Source: Halorubrum cibi
Lineage (GTDB): Archaea > Halobacteriota > Halobacteria > Halobacteriales > Haloferacaceae
Direction of reading: 5' to 3'
NCBI RefSeq assembly: GCF_900182635.1
Contig: NZ_FXTD01000002.1
Location: forward strand, 124,001 to 188,000
DNA: 64,000 nucleotides
Under the pieces are notes generated by a model that saw nothing but the letters and a program-made list of their open reading frames with translations, searched no databases and was not told where the DNA came from. Shown here piece after piece: positions 1 to 8,862 of the stretch (position 1 is its first letter; each line of letters starts with the position of its first letter). A program made the position numbers and the translations under genes.

Positions 1-1
1 C

Positions 2-421
2 GTCGACTCCTGTGACACGGTCGGTTCCTGCGCGCAGATCGGCGCGGACGTGAAACTCGGCGCGAACACCCTGATCGGCGGCGTGCTCGAACCGATCGAG
101 GACGCTCCGGTCGTGATCGAAGAGGGGGTCTCGCTCGGCGCGGGCTGTCGGGTCACGAGCGGGTTCCGGGTCGGCAAGAACTCGATCGTCGGGGAGAACA
201 CCCTTCTCACGCCGCGGATCCCCGTCTACGACCTCGTCGAGGAGGAGGTGATCTACGGCCACCTTCCCGCCGAGCGCCGGGCGTTCACGCGGATGGTCGA
301 GTCCTCGGTCGGCGAGCACGACCTCTTTTCGGGCGGCGCGTACAAGCCCGCGGTCGTCGCCACGGACGTGGAGACGGAGACGCTGGAGGCGACGCGGCGC
401 GAGGGGGCACTACGGGAATGA
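2..421 (+). CDS. dapD: Tetrahydrodipicolinate N-succinyltransferase, C-terminal part
   Basis: The reading frame is open from base 2, so the gene starts upstream of the window and only about 139 C-terminal residues are seen. They show the left-handed beta-helix hexapeptide pattern (CAQIGADVKLGANTLIGG, VSLGAGCRVTSG) of the DapD acyltransferases. The family makes N-succinyl-2-amino-6-oxopimelate from tetrahydrodipicolinate and succinyl-CoA in lysine synthesis. Its TGA overlaps the lysA ATG by 4 nt, so it is part of the operon that follows. Other hexapeptide acyltransferases are possible from sequence alone, but the neighbours strongly favour DapD. Confidence 0.9.
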   Translation, partial: VDSCDTVGSCAQIGADVKLGANTLIGGVLEPIEDAPVVIEEGVSLGAGCRVTSGFRVGKNSIVGENTLLTPRIPVYDLVEEEVIYGHLPAERRAFTRMVESSVGEHDLFSGGAYKPAVVATDVETETLEATRREGALRE

Positions 422-1758
422 GCCGGCGGAACTCCGACGCCGAGGACGCCGACGCGAACCCGCCCGTCCGACGCGTGAGCGACTGGGACGCGGACCGGCT
501 CGCCGCGCTCGCCGCCGAGCACGACACGCCGCTGTACGTCCAGGACCTCGACCGGGTCCGCGAGAACTGCGAGCGCCTGCTGTCGGCGTTCCCCGACGCC
601 GACGTGCGGTACGCCGTCAAGGCACACACCGGCCGCGCGGTGCTGGAGGCGGTCCGCGAGGCGGGCCTCGACGCGGAGTGCGCCTCCGCCGGGGAGGTCG
701 ACCGCGCGCTCGCGGCCGGCTTCGGCGGCGACCGGCTCCACTACACCGCGGTCAACCCGCCCGCCCGCGACCTCGACTACGTCGTCGACGTCGCGGAGCG
801 GGAGCCGGGGCTCACGGTAACGGCCGGCGCGGTCGACACCCTCGACCGTTTGGCCGAGCGCGGTTACGACGGCCGGCTCTGTCTCCGGGTGAACCCGGGC
901 GTCGGGGCGGGCCACCACGCGAAGGTCACCACCGGCTCGGCGCCGAAGTTCGGCGTCCCCTACGACCGGGCCGCGGGCGTCGCCCGCGAGGCGGCCGAGC
1001 GGTTCGACGTGGTGGGCGTCCACGCGCACGCGGGCTCCGGGATCGATCCGGACCAGCTCGACAGCCACCGCGAGCTCGTCGCGCGGATGGGCGATCTCGC
1101 ACTGGAGCTGACCGATCCGGATCCGGCCGACGCCGATCCCCTCGACCTCGAATACGTCGACGTCGGCGGCGGCTTCGGCGTTCCCTACCGCGAGGACGAC
1201 GATCCCCTCGATCTGCCCGCCGTCGCCGACGCGACGCGAGACGCCGTCGGCGACCTCCGCGGACTCGCGCTCGCGATCGAGCCCGGCCGGTACGTCGTCG
1301 CCGACGCGGGCGTCCTCCTGACGCGGGCGAACACCGTGAAGCCGACGCCGGAGGGGACGGTCGTCGGCGTCGACGCCGGGATGACGGATCTGCTCCGCCC
1401 CGCGATGTACGACGCGTACCACCCGATCCGCAACCTCGGCGGGGCCGACGGCGAGCCGGCCCCGGCGGACCGCGAGACGGAGTCCGTCGCAGTCGCGGGA
1501 CCTATCTGTGAGACCGGTGATAGCTTCTGTACGGATCGCGCGCTGGCGCGCCCGGCCCGCGGGGACCTCCTCGCGATCGGCGTCGCAGGCGCGTACGGAT
1601 ACGAGATGGCGAACCAGTACAACTCGCGGCCGCGGCCCGCGGAGGTCGCGCTCGCGGACGGGGAGGCGACGGTCGTCCGGCGGCGCGAGCGGCTCGCGGA
1701 CCTCACGACGGCCGAGCGCGAGGCGGACGGGACGGCCGAGACGGAGGTGGGCCGATGA
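418..1758 (+). CDS. lysA: Diaminopimelate decarboxylase
   Basis: This 446-aa protein is a fold-III PLP enzyme that decarboxylates meso-diaminopimelate to L-lysine. Visible motifs are the PLP lysine region YAVKAHTGRA near residue 63, the HAHAGSG phosphate-binding loop, GGGFGVPY, EPGRYVVADAG, the active-site cysteine block CETGDSFCTD, and the C-terminal GAYGYEMANQYNSRPRP. Length is normal for the family. The ATG lies in an ATGA overlap with dapD, and the end overlaps dapF the same way, which implies translational coupling. Haloarchaea lack peptidoglycan, so the pathway serves lysine production here. Confidence 0.97.
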   Translation: MSRRNSDAEDADANPPVRRVSDWDADRLAALAAEHDTPLYVQDLDRVRENCERLLSAFPDADVRYAVKAHTGRAVLEAVREAGLDAECASAGEVDRALAAGFGGDRLHYTAVNPPARDLDYVVDVAEREPGLTVTAGAVDTLDRLAERGYDGRLCLRVNPGVGAGHHAKVTTGSAPKFGVPYDRAAGVAREAAERFDVVGVHAHAGSGIDPDQLDSHRELVARMGDLALELTDPDPADADPLDLEYVDVGGGFGVPYREDDDPLDLPAVADATRDAVGDLRGLALAIEPGRYVVADAGVLLTRANTVKPTPEGTVVGVDAGMTDLLRPAMYDAYHPIRNLGGADGEPAPADRETESVAVAGPICETGDSFCTDRALARPARGDLLAIGVAGAYGYEMANQYNSRPRPAEVALADGEATVVRRRERLADLTTAEREADGTAETEVGR

Positions 1759-2732
1759 GCACTCACGCCGTCCCGGTCGAGAAGTACCACGGCACCGGCA
1801 ACGACTTCCTCGTCGTCGACGCCGGCGAGGGCGTCGGCGACCGCTCGGCGTTCGCGCGGGCGTACTGCGACCGCGAGACGGGCGTCGCGGCCGATACGGT
1901 CGACGGCCCGATCGACGGCGCGGGCGAGCACGGAGACGCGACCGATGACGCCGCCGACTCCGCGGGTCGCCGCGGGGCCGACGGCGTCCTCTTCTTGGAG
2001 ATCGGTGAGCGCTACCGACCCACCCGCGTCGTGATGACGCTCGTCCAGCCGGACGGCTCGACTGCCGCCATGTGCGGCAACGGCGCGCGCGTCGTCGCCC
2101 GCTGGGCGCACGACCGGACCGGTGACCACGAGTTCATGATCGACACGCAGGCAGGAACTCGCCGCGCGATCGTGAGCCCCGACGGAACCGAGGTGACCAT
2201 CGAGATGGGGGTACCGCGGTTCGATCCTACCTCCGTCCCCGTCGACCGCGACGAACCGCTCGTCGAGGAGGCGATCGAGGGGTTGACCGTCACCGCGGTC
2301 GATACCGGCGTTCCGCACGCCGTGTCGTTCCTCGATGGCGGCCGCGACGACCCCGACGGGATCGACGCCGTCGACCTCGACGCGGTCGCGCCCCCGGTCA
2401 GGCACGCGGACGTCTTCCCACAGGGCGCGAACGTGAACCTCGCGGCGGTCGTCGACGCGGGCGGCGAGGGGGAGGACGGCCGCGACGACCCGGCCGTCAT
2501 CGACCAGCGAACCTTCGAGCGCGGCGTCGAGGGGGAGACGCGTTCCTGTGGGACCGGCGCGGTCGCGATCGCCGCCGTCGCCCGCCGGTTGGGACTGATC
2601 GACGGCGACACGGCCGTGACCCGTCCTCCCGGCGGCGAGTTGCGCATCACGGTCCCGGACGACGACCACGCGACCCTCACCGGCCCGGTCGCCCGCGAGT
2701 TCTCGGGGCGGGTCGCCGCGGACCCGCGATGA
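1755..2732 (+). CDS. dapF: Diaminopimelate epimerase
   Basis: This 325-aa enzyme interconverts LL- and meso-diaminopimelate without a cofactor, using two cysteines. Both catalytic motifs are present: MCGNGARVVARWA near residue 97 and ETRSCGTGAVAIA near residue 262. The N-terminus EKYHGTGNDFLVV is typical. It is longer than the usual ~275 aa because of acidic, glycine-rich insertions around residues 50-75 and 235-250, a common haloarchaeal pattern. It overlaps lysA upstream and the M20 peptidase downstream by 4 nt each. Confidence 0.97.
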   Translation: MSTHAVPVEKYHGTGNDFLVVDAGEGVGDRSAFARAYCDRETGVAADTVDGPIDGAGEHGDATDDAADSAGRRGADGVLFLEIGERYRPTRVVMTLVQPDGSTAAMCGNGARVVARWAHDRTGDHEFMIDTQAGTRRAIVSPDGTEVTIEMGVPRFDPTSVPVDRDEPLVEEAIEGLTVTAVDTGVPHAVSFLDGGRDDPDGIDAVDLDAVAPPVRHADVFPQGANVNLAAVVDAGGEGEDGRDDPAVIDQRTFERGVEGETRSCGTGAVAIAAVARRLGLIDGDTAVTRPPGGELRITVPDDDHATLTGPVAREFSGRVAADPR

Positions 2733-3991
2733 CCGACGCACGCGACGAGGTCGACGCCTCCCCCACCCCCGACACCGGCGAAACCGACTTCGATCCGGTG
2801 GCGTTCCTCGAGAGGGCGGTCACGACCCCCTCACACGAGGGCGTCGAGGAGATGCGTCGGCTGCTCGTGGAGACGCTCGAGGAGTTCGGCGTCGACGCCG
2901 CGGTCGACGATGCCGGCTGCGTCGTCGCCGAGAAGGCCTCGCCGGTCCCGGAGGACGGTCCGCACGTCGTCGCGAACACGCATATCGACACCGTCACCCC
3001 GAACGTCCCCTTCGAGCGCGACCGCGAGGCGACCGGTCCGGAGGCGGGAGAAACGGAGATATCGGGCGGGACTGGACCCGCGGACGTGATCCGCGGTCGC
3101 GGGGCGTGTGACGCCAAGGGACCGCTTGCGGCGATCCTGTACGGCTTTCTCGCCGCCGAGCCGGCGCGCGGCCGGCTCACTCTGGCGGTGACGCCCGACG
3201 AGGAGACCCTCTCTCTGGGGGCCGCGGCGCTGACCGGCAAGCTGCCGGGGACGGACGACCGACTCGACGGGGACCTGTACCTCGTCGGCGAACCCACCGG
3301 CCTCGACGTCTGTACGGCCGCGAAGGGTCGGTTCCAGGGAACGATCGAGCTCTCCGGCGAGGCGGCACACGCGGCAGAGTTCGCGGGCGCGAACGCGGTC
3401 GCGGCCGCGGAGGGGGCGCTCTCCGCGATCCGCGGGTTCGACGCGGACGCGGACGACCACCCACAACTCGGCCCGCCGAAGCTCACGCCGACCGTCGTCG
3501 ATGGCGGCGGGGCGACGAACCAGGTGCCGGCCGACTGCGCGGTCACGGTCGACCGGCGGAGCGTCCCCCCCGAAACGGCGGGGGGGTTCCGGAGCGCGCT
3601 CGAGGAGGCGGTCCGGGCCGCGATCGATTCGATGGACGGGAGCGCGGCGGCCGTCGACGTCGACGTCGCCCTCACCGACCGTGAATCTCCCTTCTTCGAG
3701 GCGTTCTCGACCGATCCGGATCACGAGTTCGTCGGCACCGTCGCGGAGGCGGCGCGGTCGGCGGCCGCGGACGCCGGACTCCCGATCGGTCGCGGCGGCG
3801 CGGTTCGGCCGTTCGGTGCGGCCACGGAGGCCTCGTACTTCGCGCCTGCGCCCACCGTCGTCTTCGGGCCGGGCGACCTCACGGACGACGCCGGTGCGGT
3901 GGCTCACGCCGAACGCGAGTACGTCAGGGTTCGGGAGATCGAGGCCGCGGCCGCGACGGTCGCGGACGTCCTCCACCGGACGCTCGGGTGA
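2729..3991 (+). CDS. dapE: M20 family deacylase, probable succinyl-diaminopimelate desuccinylase
   Basis: This 420-aa metallopeptidase-fold protein carries the M20 metal-site motifs: NTHIDTV, GRGACDAKGPLAA, PDEETLSLGA and VGEPTGL. The family includes DapE, ArgE and LysK, which remove an acyl group from an amino acid. Its place as the last gene of a dapD-lysA-dapF run, with a 4-nt overlap, points to desuccinylation of N-succinyl-LL-diaminopimelate. The internal dimerisation domain (about residues 190-310) is present, so it should be active. The specific substrate is an inference from the operon. Confidence 0.9.
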   Translation: MTDARDEVDASPTPDTGETDFDPVAFLERAVTTPSHEGVEEMRRLLVETLEEFGVDAAVDDAGCVVAEKASPVPEDGPHVVANTHIDTVTPNVPFERDREATGPEAGETEISGGTGPADVIRGRGACDAKGPLAAILYGFLAAEPARGRLTLAVTPDEETLSLGAAALTGKLPGTDDRLDGDLYLVGEPTGLDVCTAAKGRFQGTIELSGEAAHAAEFAGANAVAAAEGALSAIRGFDADADDHPQLGPPKLTPTVVDGGGATNQVPADCAVTVDRRSVPPETAGGFRSALEEAVRAAIDSMDGSAAAVDVDVALTDRESPFFEAFSTDPDHEFVGTVAEAARSAAADAGLPIGRGGAVRPFGAATEASYFAPAPTVVFGPGDLTDDAGAVAHAEREYVRVREIEAAAATVADVLHRTLG

Positions 3992-4066
3992 GGCGGGGCG
4001 CGCAGGGTACGCGCGCGGTTCGGGTGAGGCGGGACGTGCGCGATCGGTTCGGCCGCTCGCCCCGCG

Positions 4067-4453
4067 CTACCCGACGAAGAAGTCGATCGCGTCGTGTTTC
4101 GACTGGCCCTTGTACAGCTCCGAGTAGCCGCAGCTCGCACACGAGACGACGACGAACCGGCGGTTCTGGACGTCGAACAGCTTCGTGAGTCCCGTCCCGC
4201 TCGTCGCGATCTCGTCGGTCTCGGTCCCCTCGCTGCCGCATTTCGGACAGCCCGAGTCGCCATCCGATCCGAGCGTCTCCGCGTCGGCGTCGGCGCGGCT
4301 CTCGTTCCAATTTCCGCTCTCGTCGTCGTACTCGGCGCGACCGGGACCGGGGCCGTCGTCGTCGCCGGTCGCTCGCTCGCCGCCGTCGCTCCCGGCGTCC
4401 GTCGAGTCGTCGCCGAAGACCGAGTAGCTCGTGTCGTTGTCGTCGGAGGGCAT
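4067..4453 (-). CDS. Zinc-ribbon nucleic-acid-binding-like protein
   Basis: This 128-aa protein has an acidic, disordered first half (about residues 1-65) and a C-terminal zinc ribbon with CPKCG and CASCGYSELYKG. The block EIATSGTGLTKLFDVQNRRF between the two cysteine pairs matches the small archaeal and bacterial zinc-ribbon family annotated as putative nucleic-acid-binding (DUF2082-like, from memory). It is convergent with the lysine operon and lies downstream of the methyltransferase remnant on the same strand. No direct function is known. Confidence 0.8.
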   Translation of the reverse strand: MPSDDNDTSYSVFGDDSTDAGSDGGERATGDDDGPGPGRAEYDDESGNWNESRADADAETLGSDGDSGCPKCGSEGTETDEIATSGTGLTKLFDVQNRRFVVVSCASCGYSELYKGQSKHDAIDFFVG

Positions 4454-4516
4454 CGTCTCGGCCCAGAACGGTCGTGAATAAAGCCTTTCCGGCGGCTCTC
4501 ACGGCGGCGGCCGGAG

Positions 4517-5070
4517 TCATCTCCGCTTGACGCCCACGAAGTACGCCGGGTTACTGCTCCATCGACGCTCGAACGTCGTCCGGATGGCGAAGACGACGTC
4601 CCACCCGTCGACGGCCCGGAATCGGGCCCGGAGTTCGTCGGGCGAGATCCCGTACGACCCTCCACCGGCGCGGCGGGCGTCACCGAGTACGCAGTACAAC
4701 CCCCCGCTCGGGACGACCGCCGACAGCCCGTCGACGAACCGGTTCCGTTCGCCGTCTCCGAGGACGTGGAGCATCGCCGAGTCGACGACGGTTCGGAAGG
4801 AGAACCCGGCGTCCCGGAGCCCGTCGAGGTCCAGCGCGTCCCGGACGAGGAAGTGCGCGGGCACCCGCCTTCTCGGCAGCCTGCCGGATGGCGAGCCGTG
4901 AGAGATCGATGCCGAGGACTTCGTGGCCTTGTCGAGCGAGAAACAGCGAGAGCTCGCCGGTGCCACAGCCGACGTCGAGAACCGGCCCGCGGACGAGTCC
5001 GGCCTCGGCCAGACGGACGAACGCCCGCTGTGGTCGACCGATGTCCCAGTTTGGGACGCCGGCGTACGCC
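4517..5070 (-). pseudogene. Class I SAM-dependent methyltransferase, frameshifted and 5'-truncated
   Basis: Two minus-strand frames together encode one methyltransferase. The upstream frame reads PNWDIGRPQRAFVRLAEAG, then the SAM-binding motif VLDVGCGTGELSLFLARQG and LGIDLSRLAIRQAAEKAG. The downstream frame continues with VPAHFLVRDALDLDG, TVVDSAMLHVLGD and VPSGGLYCVLGD to the stop at 4517. The frame changes near 4862-4875, where a few residues also appear to be missing. The 5' end is lost because the coding sequence abuts the tnpB remnant near 5070, removing roughly the first 10-15 codons and the promoter. It is most likely a dead gene; the substrate is unknown. Confidence 0.8.
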
Positions 5071-6032
5071 GGCACGACGCACAGTTCACCCGCGTTCGCC
5101 TCTCGAAAGGCCGCAACCTCAAAGAACACCGTTCAGACTTCATCCTCTGCGAGTACCAGACTCGTTCGGATGTTGACCTGACCGAGTGGGACATTCAACA
5201 GGTTCGCGCGATCTACAAGCGCGACGAGTGGCGTCTTCAATTCGTCTGTCGCACCGTCATCGACCCGGATTCACCGGGCGACGAGGTGGCCGGTGTTAAC
5301 CTCGGGATCTGTAACTTCGCCGCCGTCTCTTTCGGCGGCGAATCGGTGTTGTATCCCGGTGGCGCACTCAAAGAGGACGAATACTACTTTACGAAGAAGA
5401 AGGCAAAATGCGACGATTCCTCGTCTCGTGAGGCCGCCCGTCTTGACCGGACGCGGACTGGTCGCCGGACACACTTCTTACACGCACTCTCGAAAGCGAT
5501 TGTCAAGGAGTGTATCGAACGAGGTGTCGGGACTCTTGTCGTTGGCGACCTCGGCGGGATCCGAGCGGACGACGAGAACGGCGAACCACGCAACTGGGGC
5601 GACCACGGCAATCTTGACTTGCACGGGTGGGCGTTTGACCGCTTCACGGCGCTACTCGACTACAAGGCGGAAGCCGAGGGTATCGACGTGGAGTTGGTGT
5701 CGGAACGCGCTACGTCGAAGTCGTGCTCGGCGTGCGGCCACACAGACGACAACCAACGTGTCGAACGTGGGTTGTACGTGTGCGAGGAGTGCGACACGGT
5801 TGCGAACGCGGACGTGAACGGTGCGGTGAACATTCGACAAAAGGTACTCCCGAGTCTCGCCACGGATGGCGTTGACGAGACGCATCGCGTCTCGTCCGCA
5901 CACCAGAACGCGAAGCGTTCTGGGGACGGCGATAGGGATAACGGCTGGTTGGCACAGCCAGCGGTTCACCCGTTCGACCGCAGAGAGGGCAGTTTCGCCC
6001 CGCGAGAACAGGTCGTGAACCGCGAACCGTAA
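5071..6032 (+). pseudogene. tnpB: TnpB (IS605 group) remnant lacking its N-terminal third
   Basis: From about 5071 the frame aligns with residue ~128 onward of the intact TnpB at 22363 (DAQFTRVRLSKG against DTQYNRVRLSKG), so about 127 N-terminal residues are gone. The rest is open to a stop at 6032 and keeps the zinc ribbon (CSACG, CEEC) and the ADVNGA motif. The RuvC-I motif reads GVNLGI where the intact copy has GVDLGI, so the first catalytic aspartate is asparagine (codon at about 5298). With the truncation, nuclease activity is very unlikely. An open frame continues upstream to 4923, but that part is antisense methyltransferase sequence. Confidence 0.85.
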
Positions 6033-6095
6033 TATCCCAACTCAGCGGTATGGTGCCGTGGGATTCCCGCGTCTTCAGGCGCGAGAGGATGTCAA
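5071..6095 (+). mobile_element. Remnant of an IS605-group tnpB-only element
   Basis: The right end is preserved. After the tnpB stop comes the same block as in the intact element (ATATCCCAA, GCGGT, GGTGCCGTGGGA, then a short hairpin around CGTCTTCAGGCGCG at 6069-6084) ending in GAGGATGTCAA at 6095. The left end and its TTTAC target are gone. The missing left side coincides with the missing start of the methyltransferase on the other strand, so one deletion probably removed both. Confidence 0.8.
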
Positions 6096-6137
6096 TCGGG
6101 GATACACCACCGGGAGCATCCGTCTGCGGCCGAGCGT

Positions 6138-6155
6138 CCGTACGGATCCGTACGG
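6138..6155. repeat. 18-bp perfect palindrome
   Basis: CCGTACGGATCCGTACGG reads the same on both strands. It sits between the right end of the tnpB remnant and the stop of the NYN-domain gene (minus strand), 11 bp past that stop. It may form a 3'-end hairpin for that transcript or bind a dimeric protein. Confidence 0.6.
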
Positions 6156-6166
6156 CTACCTAGCGG

Positions 6167-6664
6167 TTACAACAGGAATCGGTCCTCGTGTTCGTCGATG
6201 TCGACGAAGTCGTCGACGGCGTCGACCAGCTCGTCAGCCGTGGAGCTGCCGAGACCGATCGCCTCGACGCGGACGCCCTCGTGTCTGAGGTGCGAACAGA
6301 GCCGGGCGAAGTCGCCGTCGCCGGTACACAACACGACGGTGTCGACGTGGTTCGCGAGCGTCACGGCGTCGAGGCTCATCCCCACGTCCCAGTCGGCCTT
6401 CTTCGAGCCGTCCGCGAACGTCTTGATGTCCTTGATCTTGGCCTCGAAGCCGATGTCGCGGAGCGCCTCGAAGAAGCTCTCCTCCTCCGGTGAATCCGCG
6501 CGGATCACGTACGCGATGGCCCGGACCAGCGAGCGCTCGCGGACCGCCTCCTCGAGCAGCGCCGAGTAGTCGATGTTCCGCGAGTAGCGGCTCTGTGCGG
6601 AGTGATAGAGGTTCTGTGAATCGGCGAGAATACCGACGCGCTGTGCGGGATGAGTGTCGACCAT
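6167..6664 (-). CDS. NYN domain (LabA/DUF88-like PIN-fold) protein
   Basis: This 165-aa protein has the NYN/PIN-like fold, a family of putative metal-dependent ribonucleases. ILADSQNLYHSAQ near the N-terminus gives the first acidic residue, and VVLCTGDGDFARLCSHLRHEG gives the TGDGDF block. The KKADWDVGMSLDAVTLA stretch between them is typical of LabA-like proteins. The start at ATG 6664 (MVDTHPAQ) is preferred over a 26-codon longer frame because the extension has no family resemblance. The intergenic space to the divergent GH68 gene holds the promoters. RNA substrate unknown. Confidence 0.85.
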   Translation of the reverse strand: MVDTHPAQRVGILADSQNLYHSAQSRYSRNIDYSALLEEAVRERSLVRAIAYVIRADSPEEESFFEALRDIGFEAKIKDIKTFADGSKKADWDVGMSLDAVTLANHVDTVVLCTGDGDFARLCSHLRHEGVRVEAIGLGSSTADELVDAVDDFVDIDEHEDRFLL

Positions 6665-6808
6665 ACGGGACCGACCACCGGCTCCGGCTAGGGTCTTGGG
6701 ATCCGTCGCGAGCGCGTGGCGGACCCGCGAGCCCGGCCACACCGATCCGCACAGTCAATTTTTCACGGGTGTAGTAACCGTTTTTTGCCCCACCGCCGAA
6801 GGGCCGGT

Positions 6809-8098
6809 ATGACGAACGATAGCGACGGTCGCGCCGTCTGGACGCGGGAGGCCGCCGGCCGGATCGAGCGTACGGACGACACCGTCGCACCGGTCATCTA
6901 TCCGCCGGAGACCGACCGGTTCGACGGGTTCCACGTCTGGGACACGTGGCCCCTGCGGAACCGCGACGGCTCGCTCGCGGAGATCGGCGGCTACCGCGTC
7001 GTCTGCGCGCTCACGACGACCGACGACCTGCTCCCGGGCAAACGCCACGACGTGGCGTCGATCCACTACTTCACGTCGCCGGACGGGGAGTCCTGGAGCC
7101 ACGGCGGTCCCCTCTTCTCGGGCGACGCGCTCGGGTCGCGGCAGTGGGCCGGCTCGACGATGGTCGACGACGGCGACGTCTACGCCTTCTACACCGCCGC
7201 GGGCGAGCGCGGCGAGGACGACCTCGCGTACACCCAGCGGATCGCGGGCGCGACCGGCGGCAGGGTCCACGTCGACGACGACGGCCTCCGGATCGACGGC
7301 GAGTGGGACCACGAAGTCCTGCTCGAGCCGGACGGAGACCTCTACGAGCGCGAGGCGCAGTCGCGGGGGATGACCTACACCTTCCGCGACCCGTGGTTCT
7401 TCGAGGACCCCGGAAGCGGCGAGACGTACCTCCTCTTCGAGGCGAACACGCCGGTACCGGAGGGGGCGGACCCCTGTGACGGGGACCCCGAGGCCGCAGA
7501 GTTCAACGGGAGCATCGGGATCGCGCGCTCGCCGACCGGCGACCCGATCGAGTGGGAGCTGGAGCCGCCGCTCCTCGACGCGGTCTGCGTCAACCAAGAG
7601 CTGGAGCGACCGCACCTCGTCGTCCGCGACGGCACCTACTACCTGTTCGTCTCCAGCCACCAGCACACGTTCGCGCCGGGGATCGTCGGCTACGACGCGC
7701 TGTACGGCTTCGTCGCCGACGACCTCCGCGGCGAGTACCACCCGCTGAACGGCCACGGCATGGTCGCAAGTAACCCCGCGAACGCGCCGTTCCAGTCGTA
7801 CTCGTGGACCGCCTACGACCACGGCGGAGAGGTGCTCGTCGTCAGCTTCTTCAACTACTACGAGTACGTCGGCGAGAGCCTCGACGGAATCGCCGAATTG
7901 CCCGAGAGCGAACAGCGCCGCCGGTTCGGCGGAACGCTCGCGCCGACGCTCCGGCTCGGTCTCGACGGCGACCGGACCGAGTTGCTCGGCACGCTCCGAC
8001 ACGGCTCCCTGCCGCTTCCCTCCGAGGAACTCTCCCCCGTGGACCGCGGCGGTCGGCCGCGCGGAACCGACCGAGACGACGGTTCCTACCGGTCCTAA
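6809..8098 (+). CDS. Glycoside hydrolase family 68 enzyme (levansucrase/fructosyltransferase-like)
   Basis: This 429-aa five-blade propeller enzyme has the three GH68 catalytic elements: the nucleophile Asp45 in HVWDTWPLR, the RDP motif (Asp194) in FRDPWFFED, and the acid/base Glu266 in ELERPH. Family members cleave sucrose and transfer fructose to water or to a growing fructan. The start at 6809 gives MTNDSDGRAV; upstream codons are intergenic. No Sec or Tat signal is visible, unlike most secreted levansucrases, so it may act inside the cell. It overlaps the convergent AMP-binding gene by 4 nt. Confidence 0.9.
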   Translation: MTNDSDGRAVWTREAAGRIERTDDTVAPVIYPPETDRFDGFHVWDTWPLRNRDGSLAEIGGYRVVCALTTTDDLLPGKRHDVASIHYFTSPDGESWSHGGPLFSGDALGSRQWAGSTMVDDGDVYAFYTAAGERGEDDLAYTQRIAGATGGRVHVDDDGLRIDGEWDHEVLLEPDGDLYEREAQSRGMTYTFRDPWFFEDPGSGETYLLFEANTPVPEGADPCDGDPEAAEFNGSIGIARSPTGDPIEWELEPPLLDAVCVNQELERPHLVVRDGTYYLFVSSHQHTFAPGIVGYDALYGFVADDLRGEYHPLNGHGMVASNPANAPFQSYSWTAYDHGGEVLVVSFFNYYEYVGESLDGIAELPESEQRRRFGGTLAPTLRLGLDGDRTELLGTLRHGSLPLPSEELSPVDRGGRPRGTDRDDGSYRS

Positions 8099-8859
8099 CG
8101 GACCAGATCCGGCAGCGCCGACACGTCGATCCGCGCGGGATCGGGCGGCTCCGCGTCCGGGTCGTCGACGACGGCGAGATCGCCGAGAGACGTCGATTCC
8201 GGGGCCGTTTCCCCCGCGGCCCCCGCGAGGACGACCACGCCCCCGCGAGCGAGCGGCGCGACCACGCCCGCCGCGAGCGTCCGCGGGTCCGCGAAGGTCG
8301 TTCGCACGACGACCCGCGTCCCGGCGTCGATCCCGCGCTCCGTCGCCACGACCTCCGCCGCGTCGAGCAGCCGGCGGTGCGAGACGTCCCCGCGCTCACT
8401 GCGGACGACGGGGTCGTTCGGAGAGACCATCGCGGGCGGCGTGGCGGGGTTCTCGCTCCACAGCTCCTGCTCCCAGTGCGTCGTCTCCGATCGCTCGGGC
8501 GGGCCGTCGAACGCGGCGAGGTTCGTTCCCGGCTTCGGGTCGAGCGAGCCCTCGCGGTCGACGGGGGCGACCACGACCCGGTCGCCCGCCGCGATGCCCG
8601 CGATCGGATCGAACCGAACCGCCGCGCCGAGCCCCGCCGCGCCGAGGAACGCGAGCGTCGCGTGGAGCCCCGGGGTCGGGTCGACGGCGACGGTCGACCC
8701 CTCGCGCGCGCCGAGGTACCGAAGCACGTTCGCGGCCTTGTACGCGTTGGTGATCAGGTCGTGAGCGGTCCGCTCGCGGCCGTCCGGCGTGACGAGCGCC
8801 GGATCGCGGCTCCGCCGGTCGCGCGCGAGCAGGTCGCCGACGACCTCGGTTCCGTTCAC
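8095..8859 (-). CDS. Short AMP-binding (acyl-CoA synthetase-like) protein
   Basis: This 254-aa protein resembles the N-terminal region of ANL-superfamily acyl-CoA synthetases: ALVTPDGRERTAHDLITNAYKAANVLRYLGA, then LGAAVRFDPIAG and GGVVVLAGAAGE. It is less than half the usual ~550 residues. I see no TSGTTG-like P-loop, no YGxTE and no C-terminal catalytic lysine domain, so ligase activity is doubtful. It starts with GTG 3 nt after the cupin stop and is presumably co-transcribed. It may be a conserved degenerate family or a remnant. Confidence 0.65.
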   Translation of the reverse strand: MNGTEVVGDLLARDRRSRDPALVTPDGRERTAHDLITNAYKAANVLRYLGAREGSTVAVDPTPGLHATLAFLGAAGLGAAVRFDPIAGIAAGDRVVVAPVDREGSLDPKPGTNLAAFDGPPERSETTHWEQELWSENPATPPAMVSPNDPVVRSERGDVSHRRLLDAAEVVATERGIDAGTRVVVRTTFADPRTLAAGVVAPLARGGVVVLAGAAGETAPESTSLGDLAVVDDPDAEPPDPARIDVSALPDLVR

Positions 8860-8862
8860 GCC

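Noticed and set aside
253-1422. Long minus-strand open frames opposite lysA and similar frames opposite dapF, dapE, dnaJ, dnaK, rpl15e and ppc
   Set aside because: They are by-products of high GC and biased third positions. The opposite strand carries full family motifs, while these translations are Arg/Gly-rich or low-complexity without motifs.
4923-5070. Upstream part of the frame leading into the tnpB remnant
   Set aside because: It is antisense to the methyltransferase remnant and has no TnpB N-terminal features. The homology begins at about 5071.
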